From the NCBI RefSeq assembly GCF_021155775.2, contig NC_060234.1, positions 4,927,283-4,991,282 on the forward strand: a stretch of 64,000 bases of DNA, written 5' to 3'. This document shows, one piece after another, positions 1 through 10,958 of the stretch. The translations under genes and the position numbers were made by a program. Below the pieces are notes generated by a model, which did not search any database, was not told the origin of the DNA, and worked only from the letters and a program-made list of their open reading frames with translations. The stretch's first letter is position 1, and each line of letters starts with the position of its first letter. The DNA comes from Neodiprion pinetum. Its lineage: Eukaryota; Arthropoda; Insecta; Hymenoptera; Diprionidae.

Positions 1-280
1 CGTCAACGGAACCATCGGTTGTCGATGTGCTTGGGATCGTCCGATCGACGAGGCTCGACAGCTTCGTAAGATTGTCGTTCTCTCGACCTTGGGAACCATT
101 GCTCTCGACGGTGGCACTGGAACTTCTCCCGGAAACGGAAACGGAACTTGACGGCGAGGGGAGAACTTGGTTACAATTTATCAGGTCGCACTTGACGTTC
201 ACTTGGATCGGCGACGTCTCGGTTTTACACTCTACGTCCCACGGACGGAAGATGTGGTCTACTTTTGGGTTTCCATCCAT
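1..280 (-). CDS. Partial first coding exon, FRPW-motif protein (runs off the left edge)
   Basis: The minus strand is open from position 394 to the window edge. The first in-frame ATG is at 280-278, so this is taken as the start; the stop upstream of it is at 397-395. The predicted N-terminus begins MDGNPKVDHIFRPWDVECK and is followed by a Ser/Thr/Pro-rich stretch typical of disordered parts of transcription regulators. The tetrapeptide FRPW, at about residues 11-14, resembles the Groucho co-repressor docking motif known from Drosophila Huckebein and related to the WRPW motif of Hairy proteins. No zinc finger or other domain lies within the visible 93 residues, so the family cannot be named. 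The exon might instead begin further upstream at a splice acceptor, because the frame stays open for 38 codons before the ATG. The coding call rests on composition and an uninterrupted frame, not on homology. Confidence 0.42.
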   Translation of the reverse strand, partial: MDGNPKVDHIFRPWDVECKTETSPIQVNVKCDLINCNQVLPSPSSSVSVSGRSSSATVESNGSQGRENDNLTKLSSLVDRTIPSTSTTDGSVD

Positions 281-394
281 CTTGTTGCCTCTCGACAAGA
301 ACCTCACCGATTCGATTCCTTGCCAACTGTCGCGCTCTTCCAAACTCTCGGTGATACCGAAGAGCCGATTCTGTCCAACTGGATTTGACGCGAG

Positions 395-1582
395 TCACTT
401 GGTCACTAACTACTTGTCTTTTCCAAACTTTCGTCGATACTGAGGATCCGATTCTATGCAGGGAAGATATAAACCCCAAGGTTCGGAGGCGTCTAGTCCG
501 CTGCTATTTTCCCCCTTCTTATTTTAACAGGGGTGGGGGACTGACGCCGCCCTTCGAGGACACACTTCTGTCGAATCGCTTCTATTCCAGAGGGTACGGG
601 GTGGGGTTTCCAAGGGCTTGGGGAGGCGCTCGTGGAGGCCTGCCGTAGGCGCTACGATATTCCTCGTGTCCTTTGTCCACTATTAATTCACCCCTCTGCG
701 GAAGGCCGGGTAACCGGCTACGCCAAATACCCTGCCATACAGACTTACTGCCAGGGGTGCTTTACGACACCCTCCTTGGTGTTTCGAACGATACAACTGT
801 GATCGGGATTTTTCAAACCCCCCTCACGTACGGATGCATAGATTTGGTTGAACTAATGCCCACCACTTGACATCTGCAGGGGCTTTATTAATTGAATTCA
901 CTTTTTGCGGTCACCCTGCGAAACGGATATACATATATGTGTGGACGTGTTACTTGTTTCTTTTTTTCATATTCGTTCACATCGATTCGTAAAATTTCTT
1001 CAAAACTTTCGTTAATTTTTGCACTCGGCGTTATTGGAAACTTACAAGTATAAAGGTACCGCATGTCGATCTCGCCAATTTCGTTTGTTTTTTCAATATT
1101 TTAGTAATTAGCTAAGCGAGATTTATTTTTTTTTTTTTTTGGCAGGTCATTTTTTTATTCACAAACTTTTCGAGAATTTTTCATTAACGGAATTGGAAGT
1201 GAATTCAGGTTCTGGAATTGAGACGCGTTAGATCACGACTAAGGTACAGAATGAGATTTTTGTACAATTTTCGGCAGTATGAAATATTTGTTAGTTGAGA
1301 AATTTGCACTGATTTAGTTAATATTTAAAATCAATAGCAAAATTTGATAATTAATCGTCAGATTGAAAATTTTACGAAAAATTTGGTTCCCTGTGCAGGA
1401 TTTCTGCGTGCGGAATTATTTCGACATTTCATTGGAAAAATTGCGAAGTAAGAAAATTTTTGAAGAATTGCGACATTCGACTTTATACTGAAAAATCGAT
1501 ATCCAGGAAAATACCGAATACAGCTATATAGAATTTGAGAAAAAGAAGGAAAAAAAAAACCTTACCGATGGTTACAATATTT
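395..1582. other. Non-coding stretch upstream of the left-edge exon
   Basis: No convincing exon was found. If the left-edge exon is real, this holds its 5' leader and promoter. An A/T box reading ATATAAAC on the plus strand lies at 466-473 but points the wrong way for that gene. From about 900 the DNA turns AT-rich with poly-T runs. Confidence 0.3.
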
Positions 1583-1957
1583 TCAAAAGTTTGGGCGCAC
1601 CGGTCGAAATTTCTTGCCGCACTAAAAATTAGATAACGGGCTGAAAAATAAAGATGATCAAACGTTTCGACCGGCATGTTGAAGAGGATAAATTGGTCTT
1701 TATTTTTCTTTTTTTAGAAAATTTTCTACATTTTTTTCTGGCCCCGGTACGTATTTTCGAATACGGCCGTTCTTCGGCTAATTTACCGGTGGTCAAAAAA
1801 TAGCCGAAAAACAGCCGTGTTGAAAAAAAAGGAGAGAATTTTCTAAAAAAGAAAAATAGAGGTAAATTTGTCCTCCATGTTATCTTTATTTTTGACTCCG
1901 CTATCTAACCTTTACTGCAGCAAGAAATTTCAAGCGCTGTACTCAAACTTTTCGCCG
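1583..1957. mobile_element. Fold-back (long inverted repeat) element, family B
   Basis: The left arm starts CAAAAGTTTGGGCGCACC and contains CGAAATTTCTTG. The right arm (about 1830-1957) is its diverged reverse complement, containing CAAGAAATTTCAAG and CTCAAACTTTTCGCCGG. The arms are roughly 130-180 bp around a short centre. No transposase frame is present, so it is non-autonomous. A related single arm lies at 25096-25330 and begins ACTGCCGGGCAAAAGTTTCGG next to TA-rich DNA, which suggests a Tc1/mariner-type terminus. That assignment is inference. Confidence 0.6.
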
Positions 1958-2386
1958 GCTTTTATATTCCACACTCAATTCTCTTGGTTTTTGTTTCGTG
2001 TGCATTTGGGTAAAAGATAAGAGCAATAATCTCCACAATGAGACAATGGTTATGGTAATAACGATAATAAATCGTTAAAGTTGTAATTTCGGAACAAAAT
2101 TGGGATTATTGAAATGCGAGCAAAATTCATACAATCAGAGTAGACTTAACTCAGGTAACGGAAGAGGAGGGGTGGGATTAGGCGAAGTCGGTGACACATG
2201 GAATTTTGACATGGTCGCTTCTCAACTTTGACAGTTTGGCATTTCGGCAAAGCTGCAGCCTACAAGCATAAATAATACCGGGCCAATGTATACGCTACTT
2301 TGAACCAATACCTAACCTGCAAACCGAAGCGAAGTGGGGGTGGGCGGAGTCCTATTATCCAGCCGATGGTTCATTGCAACGTTCAA

Positions 2387-2782
2387 CACTGACAGAAATT
2401 TTTAGTTCCAGGTACCGCTCAGTCCTTAATTAGTTTCATTTTTCAAGTCAAGTTAAGGAAAGTTAAGGAAAGTCAAGTATACGTGACTATTCTTTCTCAT
2501 TACGATCACTGTTACTAGACTTTCTTGCAACTGTTGCGAAAATTTAATGCCTGTGCAAGAATAAATTGACGCTGAAGCCTTGTTTAAGTAAAAGAGTAGA
2601 GCAAACCTCATAAACTGATTTTGCGTTGCAATTACCAAAAAAGGATCGACGATAGCGCGAAATGGTTACGCGTTCCTCTTTTTTCGTAATTCGAACAATA
2701 TTCAAATAGTTTTTTTTTTTAACGATATCTGTTTTTCCGAATTTTTCTAATTACTGTAACAAACGAAATTTTGTCCCAGTGG
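2387..2782 (+). mobile_element. MITE-like element, family A, copy 1
   Basis: The element starts CACTGACAGAAATTTTTAG and ends with the reverse complement of CACTGGGACAAAATTTCG, giving imperfect terminal inverted repeats of about 18 bp. A diverged copy of its 3' part is at 12893-13170, sharing blocks such as GTTGCGAAAATTTAATG, AAGAATAAATTGACG and AAAAAAGGATCGACGATAGC. A reverse-oriented partial copy is at 26620-26827. It has no coding capacity. The superfamily is not certain from termini alone. Confidence 0.65.
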
Positions 2783-3704
2783 AGAGGCCGAGGAGAAAGA
2801 GAGAGACATTTCTCTCTTTCTCTTATTTATTTATTATTTATTAACTTGATAATTATTTTTCTTATTTATTATTCTATTCTTACTTTTTGCTTATTTTTCT
2901 GTTCTACTTACTTTTATCCGTTTTTATCTCCTTCTTTTGTTTTTCCTTTTTAACCTTAATTTCAATTTTTTGTATTGATTTTAAAGTCGTCAACTGCAAA
3001 ACTGCACGAAAAGCGAGACTAGTCAGATTTTTTTCTGATAAAGTATACTTAGTAGAATTTATTCTAGAAACAGTGAAAACAACTGTGTGCAGACTAAAAT
3101 CTGCTAAATAGTTATTAAAAAATATAGTTGACATAGATGTTTTTTTTTTTTTTGTTCCACATCAAAAACCGTCACGCGTCCGTCGTTTCCTCCAGTTTTG
3201 AATGAAATTTTCTCTTGTTCTTATCTCCGTGCCTGTTGTCACGTTTTAATCTTACTCTGATCGCTGTCTTTTTTTATATTTTTATTTTCATATTTGTTAG
3301 ACTGATATTTCCGGATTGTCCAATATTGTCGTGGACGTTACTATTAAAGATTAAAGATCAAAAATTCATTTCTTCAACTCTACTTTCCGCCTTGCCCGAA
3401 ATTCCCTGCACGGGTAATTTCGACGAACTGTCATATTCCGTTCTCTCTTTCTCTATTTTAATTTGTTTTTATTTTTTCATTCATTCATTTATTTACTTTC
3501 CCATCTAATTTCTCTCCCATTATACTTTAATATTACTTTATTCTATTCGCACTCGTCATCTTCCTCAATTACGTTAACATATTCTACTTTTTCTTTATAC
3601 GTATTCATACCTTCGATGTCGTTTACGTTTCACCTCTTTTTATTTCACGTTACTACTTTACTCGCGTGTTCTGCATTTTGTCCAACATTTCCATGGGCAT
3701 AATA

Positions 3705-3740
<36 letters not shown>

Positions 3741-4980
3741 TTCTCTCTCTTTCTCTCCATCTTTCTCGGGCTTTGAAAGGCGCGCTGTCCGCGTACCCCA
3801 CGTGACTCGGACCCAGAATACTACTTCGGGGTTCATTCAATTGATCCATTGATCCCATACAGCCCGCTATTGATATCTCTCCTCTTCTATCTTATTATGT
3901 CCTCGACTCCGCTCTCCTCATTCGCTTTGTCCATCGAAACGATCGCCGTCCAGAGCAGCTCTTCATCCGCCAACGCTAAATGCGACTCTCCAGTTTCTCA
4001 CCCTCTTTCATAAATATACTTCACTTGTATCGTAATCGCGTCGAGTCGGTTCTTCACTTTATGTTCGCTGTTTTGAACGTGAAATATAACCCCTTATCAC
4101 CCTGACCTCGGATACAGCGGTCGCTTGATAAAACGCGGAGAGTGTTTTGAATCCAGATTTTTACGAAACCTAGACGGAAGTTTATCGAATTATTTAAAAT
4201 AGGACTCAACGACTGTATTGGAAGTTGAGAAAAACGAAGAAAAGGTTCGAACGAAATTAAATCTTCGAAAGTGTCGTTTGCGACAATAAAAGGGATCACG
4301 AATTAAAGAATATTTTAGAAATGAATCAGAGTGAATTCGAACGCTACAAAGCTAAGATATGAAAATTTTAAGAAGTGGAACGTTCGTCGTTCAGTTTAAG
4401 CTCTGGTGTTTTGAAATTCGATTTTAATATCTGCCGGCTTGTCGTTTCTTTCGGCACAGAGATCTCTAGACTCTGGTACGCTTAAAAAATTTTACACATC
4501 TTGCCTATTTTCCCATAGTTTAATAACCAAAAGCCATAATGCCAACGACAAAAAAGAAACGAAGTAAAATTATTTTTCAACGCTCTTTTATTTTATTTAA
4601 TTTCACTCAACCAAACCAAATTTTATTTCGTTTAATTTGCATGTAATTTCCTGCTATTTCGTCCTTATCGTGTTTAGTCATCGACACGTTTGTGTTTTAC
4701 GAATAATGATCGACCCGTGTGAATCCAATTTATGTTTATCCGTTCCGTCGGTCAGAATTAACTCGTAGCTCGCCGGCTCTTGTATTATCGAAGCCTTCGT
4801 CAACCTTCGGGCGTCGCGAATTGAGAAAACATACAAGCAGGCAACAACTTCTATAGGTATCCATGACTCCGTCGCCGTGTTCAAATCCTGACCTTTCTCA
4901 CCTTTTTCACTCTTCTTTATTTCAATTTTTCAACCACGCCGAAGCTGGCAGCCAAACACGGAAATGGGCAGGCGTCGGTA
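2783..4980. other. AT-rich non-coding DNA
   Basis: Long T-rich runs, a (CT)n microsatellite and scattered short frames of low complexity are present. The hydrophobic frames at 2771-3702 come from T-rich sequence, and I do not regard them as genes. Confidence 0.5.
3709..3755. repeat. (CT)n microsatellite
   Basis: About 15 CT units run uninterrupted to about 3738, then continue with interruptions (TCTCTCTTTCTCTCC). The Arg/Glu-rich frames on the opposite strand here are artefacts of the repeat. Confidence 0.9.
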
Positions 4981-4984
4981 CTTG

Positions 4985-5014
4985 AGTAATAATAATAATA
5001 ATAATAATGATAAT
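4985..5014. repeat. (TAA)n microsatellite
   Basis: Seven or eight consecutive AAT/TAA units are followed by one interrupted unit (TGATAAT). Confidence 0.9.
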
Positions 5015-5074
5015 CTTTCATTCATCACAATTACGTTTGCAATAGATTTAATTAAACGAGTAATTGGACCTGAC

Positions 5075-5145
5075 ATTTTTTCATCATTTCTTTCCCATCG
5101 TAATTACTTTTCTATGTGCACATAGAAAAGAAATGATGAAAAAAT
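5075..5145. repeat. Nested perfect palindrome
   Basis: A perfect 24-bp palindrome, CTTTTCTATGTG followed by its reverse complement, occupies 5107-5130. A second perfect 15-bp inverted pair flanks it: ATTTTTTCATCATTT at 5075-5089 and its complement at 5131-5145. A 17-base segment (5090-5106) is present on the left only. As single-stranded DNA or RNA it could form a strong hairpin with one 17-nt bulge. Confidence 0.9.
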
Positions 5146-8100
5146 TGAATAAAGCGACGAACTTGGTTGTACAGCAGATTATTGTTTATTAATTGTAGGC
5201 TAATTAATTGATTCGGTTTCTAGGTGCGGAAACATCCGAGGACTTTGAAATTTGGTGGACATGTTCTGGATCGGACCCGGAACTCGATCGAATTTCATTC
5301 GCGAGAGTAGGGGATCGATAATCATTTTTTATTTATAATTTACTCACGACGACTCTGAAACTTGGCAGAGTCATCCTACGATGATCGTTAAAAGCGATGA
5401 AACAGTTTTTATTAATTTTATAACCGATAACGGCGAAATGTTGTATTAAAATTGGATATTCAACGGGGAGAAGTTAACGAAGGGAAGTCATTCACTAAAT
5501 TTGTGTAAAAAAAGAAAAATAACTTGTTCTGGGTAAAATTAACTATCGAGCTAGCAGATTTATAACAATTTTGAAGCGTTTTCAAACGAAGCATCGATAT
5601 CTACGAACATTTTATTAACGTTCAAGTATTTAAAATTTCTTTTCATATACGTATATACATATATGTTTTTTAGTTATACATTTTTCGACTCAATAATATG
5701 GCATGAAGTTTGTTACTCGGTGGTTTTTTTTTTTTTTTTTACTGGTCGCTGATCACGAATCTGAAGTAAAAATTTGATACTCTCTAAATGCAAGATGGCA
5801 GTTCCAATATGGTAATATATACCAAAAAAAAAAAAAAAAACAAAATTAAAAAAAAATAAAATAAAAATGCGATTTTCGTAACTTACGAATATAATAATTT
5901 GAAAAACGTTGAATCGTAATACAAAATTAGTATAACTTTTTGGCAACAGAACTCTTATCCAACCAATGAATGAAGAAAAAGGAAAAATACTTTGACTTGA
6001 CTTTTACCACTCTTTGGCAATTCCAAGTTTCAAACTGACGAGTTTTAAGGATCAAGCTCGTGTTCCTCAGGACGTTTACGGTAAAACCGTAATCCGGCTC
6101 TGTAGAACCTGCTCGTTGAGTAACGCCTGATCGTCTCGAGACTGAATGTAGTCAAAGGACTTAATCACCCGAGTCGTTCCAGGTCAATCTTTATATTGCT
6201 GACGAGTAACGGGATTTTTCATAAGTCGCCTCTGAAACCCCCTTTACTCATTATTATTCTCTTCTTTGGGTATTTAGTTTCACACCACAAAAATCAACGC
6301 CTCAAAGATACCTCAACTTATTGCAACGAAGAAGTCGACAGTTAGAAATTAATTAGCAAGACTGCAGCTCTGTTATTCTACCATTTTAATTTTACATTCG
6401 AATGTCTCCCAAAGTATATTTCCGAGTTGCGAACATTTTTTTACTGGTCTCTGTTTATTTTATTTTTATTTATTTATTTATTTTATTTTTTTTCACAAAT
6501 TACGAGTCGATTGATTCTAGAATTTCGCCATTTTTCGACACATTCTTTGGACATTTTGTTCAATTAACGTTTTCGTTTCGAATTACACTTGAAATTTAAT
6601 TTCAATCTTTCTTCTTCAACTTCTTCTCTTTTGATTCAGTCGCTCGTTCCGCAGGCAGGTAGCTGGACTTGAAAGTTAAAACTTGACTGTAAACTGGTTG
6701 ATTCGATTGAAACTTTATCACGTGAAGATTTTTGCATTATGCTGTGAAATACGCACGAAACTCGCTCACAATTAACGCGATTCGCATTCTCGATAATAAT
6801 CGTTCGAACACGCGTTTCGGTTCGCAGGATTTTGATGGTCGTAAAAGTTTACTTCGCCTTCAAAATCGGATCAACGATCCATATTCATCATTTACAGTCG
6901 TAATTTAGCTGGGAAAGTGTAGATGTAGGAGGAAATAGAGACAAAAAAACTGTGAAACAAGGATACGAAAAATCGTTTAAAACTGATCGATGGAAAAAGC
7001 TAAGGCTAATTTTTTTTTTTTTTTCTTTATTTATTTATTTAATAAATTCCTTACAAATTTTTTGTCACCGATTTTCCGCCACAAGAAACCCAACCTAACG
7101 TAACCCAACCCAACAAAATGTACCAAAGATGCATCGATAAAATTTCCGAACCTCCTTTATTACAATACAAGCATATTATTACAGTTTCTTGGGAGAAATT
7201 TTTTGCGCAGAAATTTATTTTTTGCTCTTTGCGTATGTATTTTTCTTTGGATCCCGAGTCGTTTACAGTCAGAGAAACGCTTAGAACGACGATCGATCGA
7301 TCATTGAGCGTCGCATTACATTTACTGTGAACGATGAATGGCACGAGACGAATGCAGGATGTTGGGATAGGAAAAGGGGCTCGGATACAACTTGAAATTG
7401 GTACAAGCTAGGAACTCGGGAAATTCTTTTTGAACTAGGCTCATCTCGCGGCTGATCCATCTTACTCCGTATACTCGACGTCACAACAACACTTGTCCCG
7501 ATCCGAGGAACACCGAAAGCCCAAGTTTGCGCAGGGCGCCGAAATGCGCGACAAGGTTTACAGCAACTTCCGGTCAATTTGCCAATTTTTCGTATTCGAA
7601 ATGTTAACCACTTTCCGGCTATCGTTCCATAGTTTGAACGGACACGTGCAAAATTTGACCGGGAAGAGGTTAACCGTTGTTGTCTCGCGTAAATATTTAT
7701 TTTTCCCAAGCATGCGTTTAGTATATTTTTGATGTCAAGAATAATCCGATTTTCACTATGAATAACTATTTTTTAGACGCGTTAATACATCTTTTTTTTT
7801 TTTTTTTTGTCTTGGGGTGAATTTAATTTTTTGAAAAACGTTGGATAACAATATCCTTGAGTTCAAATATGCGGTTTTAAAAATTGCCAAGTCAATATGG
7901 TTTGTTATATATTACGGTATAACTATAGCGTATGTTAGAAAAATTACTCTGTAATTCTTGGAATTCCGTATTTGGAGTTTAAAATATTATTATTCAATGG
8001 TTTTCAAAAGTGAAATTCGTTCCGAATAAAAAAAGATTACACTTTGTTGTATGACGCCGAAAATTGGTGAACGGAATGCACGGAAAAAATAACCATTTGT

Positions 8101-8313
8101 TCCTTGACCTCAAAAATATTTAATACACATGCTTTCGAAAGTAAATGCAATCTTCAACCGAGTCACCCAAAATATCGAGTTACTTTACGACGCCATTTGC
8201 TGATTTTTGCCAGAGTGGTTAACGATTGTCGAATACGCGTAAAATCCGTGGTGGGCAAAGTTGTTGAGGGATTGAAAAACAAATGGGTCGTAATATCGAA
8301 TTCAAAGTGACGC
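5146..8313. other. AT-rich non-coding DNA with repeat remnants
   Basis: No supported gene was found. At 5742-5815 a block (GGTCGCTGATCACGAATCTG to CAATATGG) resembles the inner part of the fold-back element at 55855-56412, so it is probably a decayed copy. Several poly-A and poly-T tracts occur (5725-5740, 5823-5840, 7010-7025). A weak splice-acceptor plus short frame near 6828 was not adopted. Confidence 0.4.
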
Positions 8314-8490
8314 GTGTTTCTGAATGAACATCGCAGTATATAGGATTGCCTACCACTTAGAGGCACAAATGTTGTTAAAACCGACCTACCACGTTATCTA
8401 ACTACGGAAAAACTCGTTAAGTCTGTTTTAATTAACGATATTTTTACCCCTCGGTAGTAGGCATCCGACATATCAAGACGTTTGCTTGGA
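8314..8490. mobile_element. Short inverted-repeat MITE, family E, copy 1
   Basis: The left end (GTTTCTGAATGAACATCGC then GATTGCCTACCACTTAGAGG) and the right end (reverse complement reads CAAGCAAACGTCTTGATATG then GATGCCTACTACCGAGGGG) are diverged inverted repeats of about 75 bp. Relatives lie at 28460-28738 (two ends) and 33677-33760 (one end). There is no open frame for a transposase. Confidence 0.6.
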
Positions 8491-8740
8491 AGCACCGTTT
8501 ATTCGATGGAATTAAAAAATTTGAAAAGCACGAATAAAGAATCGTCGAAACGAATGAGAATAATTATACCGAGGTATGAAAATTTCTGTTTTCTGTATAC
8601 ATTAACATTGTTTAAATTCGATTTTCGATGCTTTTTCGTGATTTTGAAAAACGAGTAATCTTTTCACAATCTTACCTGCTATCCAAATAGAAAAAAAATC
8701 CTGCAGGGCTTAAGAAATGTCGAAAAACACTTACGGCAAT

Positions 8741-8980
8741 CACTGTTAAAAATATTTAACTAAACATAACGTCCCAGCGTGTCTATTTTACATTTGTGTT
8801 ATTATTCACGTTACCGTTGGTGAATGCGACAAAAAAAATTTGTTGTATCTTTAACATTTAAGTTGTAGTTTTTTTCCTTTTTTTCCGTTCAATAATATAT
8901 TAAGAAATGGTTAAATTAACCCAAACATTTTAATGCAGCTGCTGGGATTTTTTTTTTTTAATTTCTTACCCCAACCGTTT
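8741..8980 (+). mobile_element. Dispersed repeat, family F, copy 1
   Basis: Aligns by eye with 27555-27805. Shared blocks include AACTAAACATAACGTCCCAGC / AACTAAACACAATGTCCCAGC near the start, TATTTGTGTTATT, and AACCCAAACATTTTA / AACCCAAAAATTTTA near the end. Both copies end in a T-run preceded by GCTG(G/A)GA. The repeat is non-coding and its type is unknown. Confidence 0.55.
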
Positions 8981-10855
8981 TATACAACATATAACAGTTA
9001 AATCCAGATATCTGATTGCGAGTGTTAAAGCAGCGGGTAAGGCGAAACAGCATACAACGCCTAATCGCTTCGAGGCTACGGAAGAAATGAGAAGAGTACT
9101 GGTTTTTCCCACTTTATTATATCCGTGTACAATGAAGGTATTACATATCCATTAATACAATGGTAATAATCCTTCAGTTTGCGCCGTTGCCCTTTCGGGG
9201 CTATAAATCGGTAGCCATATATTAATAAAGCTACGCTAACAATAAGAAGTGTCGCGATATATTATTTACAAATATACAGTTACGGGTAAAACTATCCTCT
9301 GGGTTTTTCCCAACTACCAAACTATCCGTAAAGCTCTGCAAGCCGCGCACTTTCAGCTCCATTGTCAGGAGAATTCACGGCCTGTCTTCTCTCCATTATA
9401 CCTGTCTCAAAATCGTTCAGTCATTACTTTACAGCGTTTACTCACTCCTTATCCGACATAAGAAAGGAGATAATTCAGCCTTTAGGCACTCGCCAGATTG
9501 GGAATAATGCTTATACTCGGTGTACACGAAATCAAGGATATCGATTTATACAATTTATTTCAGATAAATAAATCGACGTATTTTAAATCCGTTCATTGTA
9601 GAAATTTTTAACGTAAGTCTTGATGCACGTATACCTACGAGAAAATTTTATTTTTCAATTATTTCAATCTAGAACAAATTTTGAACATCATTTTTACAAG
9701 AATATACCAAAATCTTGGAAATTTTTTTCAATTGATTGAAATTCAACCGTTTTACGACCGATTTTTTTTTTAAACAAACAGAAAAAAAAGAAGAGAAAAA
9801 GAAAACCTTTTTCGACAATTACAGACGAATTTTTACCTTGTTACCAAACAATGGGAAAAATATTTCAAATTGTTCGGAAGAATTTTGTAGTATTTCTTGA
9901 TATCCTCTTTGTAAAAATTACATCAGCAAATTGTGTTTGATGGCAAATTTATCTCAGTCTTGAAAAAAAAAGAAACAAAAAAATAAAGAAATAACCTGCG
10001 GTAGAAAATGATTGAAGGAATCAAAAAATTTCACGAGATGGTTAATAGAAAACACGTAAATTAATACAGGTTTTTAATAGAATTGCAGAATTGATTCAGA
10101 TTCGTACTTGTCATTTCATCGTCTCAAAGAATCTAGGAGACAAAAAATTTCTAACCTTCTAAAGTAGAACTTGAAGGAAATCTGTTGGGAATTTCACGAA
10201 CGATGTCGAAATTAATCTTTTAATCAGAAAGCGGTCGAAGATCAATAAAATCATACATTACAAATATATGTAATAGAATTTGATTAATTTTTTACGAAAC
10301 ACGGTATATTACATGTATAAGTCATCTATATAAACTTCAACGACTTTTTTTTTTTCACATCCAGCGTGTATACGTAATTGCGATTTTTGCTGAAAATGCA
10401 AATAATTCTTTTGACCGTATCTTGAGGGTGAAAAAATATTGACGAAAAAAATTAGGATTGACCGATCACGTCCCGGATTGTGAATTACAAATCGAGCTTC
10501 GTCTCCCGCCGACGATTGTCCGAAATGTCCGAGGGGATGATGGATCGTTTCGGACACTTGAATGACATAATTCACAGAAAAAAAAAAAAAACTCGACAGA
10601 AAATTTCTCGCAGAAGTGTATCAATGCGGTCTAATTTGTCGGTCGGATTTTTTTCGGCGCGCGCCTTGAATTCTTATATTGCTGATCACTCGCAGACCTC
10701 ATCAATCAAAATGAACGATTCGACGATCTGACGATAAATTGTTTGTTGTTTTTTATATTTTTGGATAAAAGAAGAAAACAAATTAAAGTGTAATTCAATT
10801 TTCTACAGATATCCGATTATCATCAGTTACGATAATCGTGTTGTGAATTTTTCAG
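8981..10855. other. AT-rich non-coding DNA
   Basis: No supported gene. The frame at 10480-10731 contains an ATG (10525) and a run of 14 A residues coding Lys. It could be the start of a gene using the exon at 10856, but no usable donor links them, so it was left out. Confidence 0.35.
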
Positions 10856-10958
10856 GTAGTGAGACGTGAATGCCATGGAAAATGGAACATTTTGGAGAAG
10901 AAAGTCAGGGATTTGATTCGACGTGGAAGAAGGAGGAATATTGTCGCAATTGCGAAAG
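10856..10958 (+). CDS. Candidate internal exon, basic peptide
   Basis: The segment is bounded by a good acceptor (GTTGTGAATTTTTCAG) and a good donor (GCGAAAG then GTAAAT). Only one of its three frames is open; it gives a 34-residue Arg/Lys-rich stretch containing KWNILEKKVRDLIRRGRRR and ends one base into a codon. The other two frames carry stops. I recognise no family. It could be a nuclear-localisation-like or DNA-binding segment of a gene with long introns. No partner exon was identified, so this is a splice-site-based candidate only. Confidence 0.27.

Noticed and set aside
5585..5605. ACGAAGCATCGAT shared by 5587, 11379 and 31480.
   Set aside because: Only a short block matches and the flanks do not align, so a repeat family cannot be claimed.
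6829..6910. A CAG acceptor followed by a 27-codon frame ending in TAG.
   Set aside because: Too short, no upstream exon, and the acceptor has a weak pyrimidine tract.
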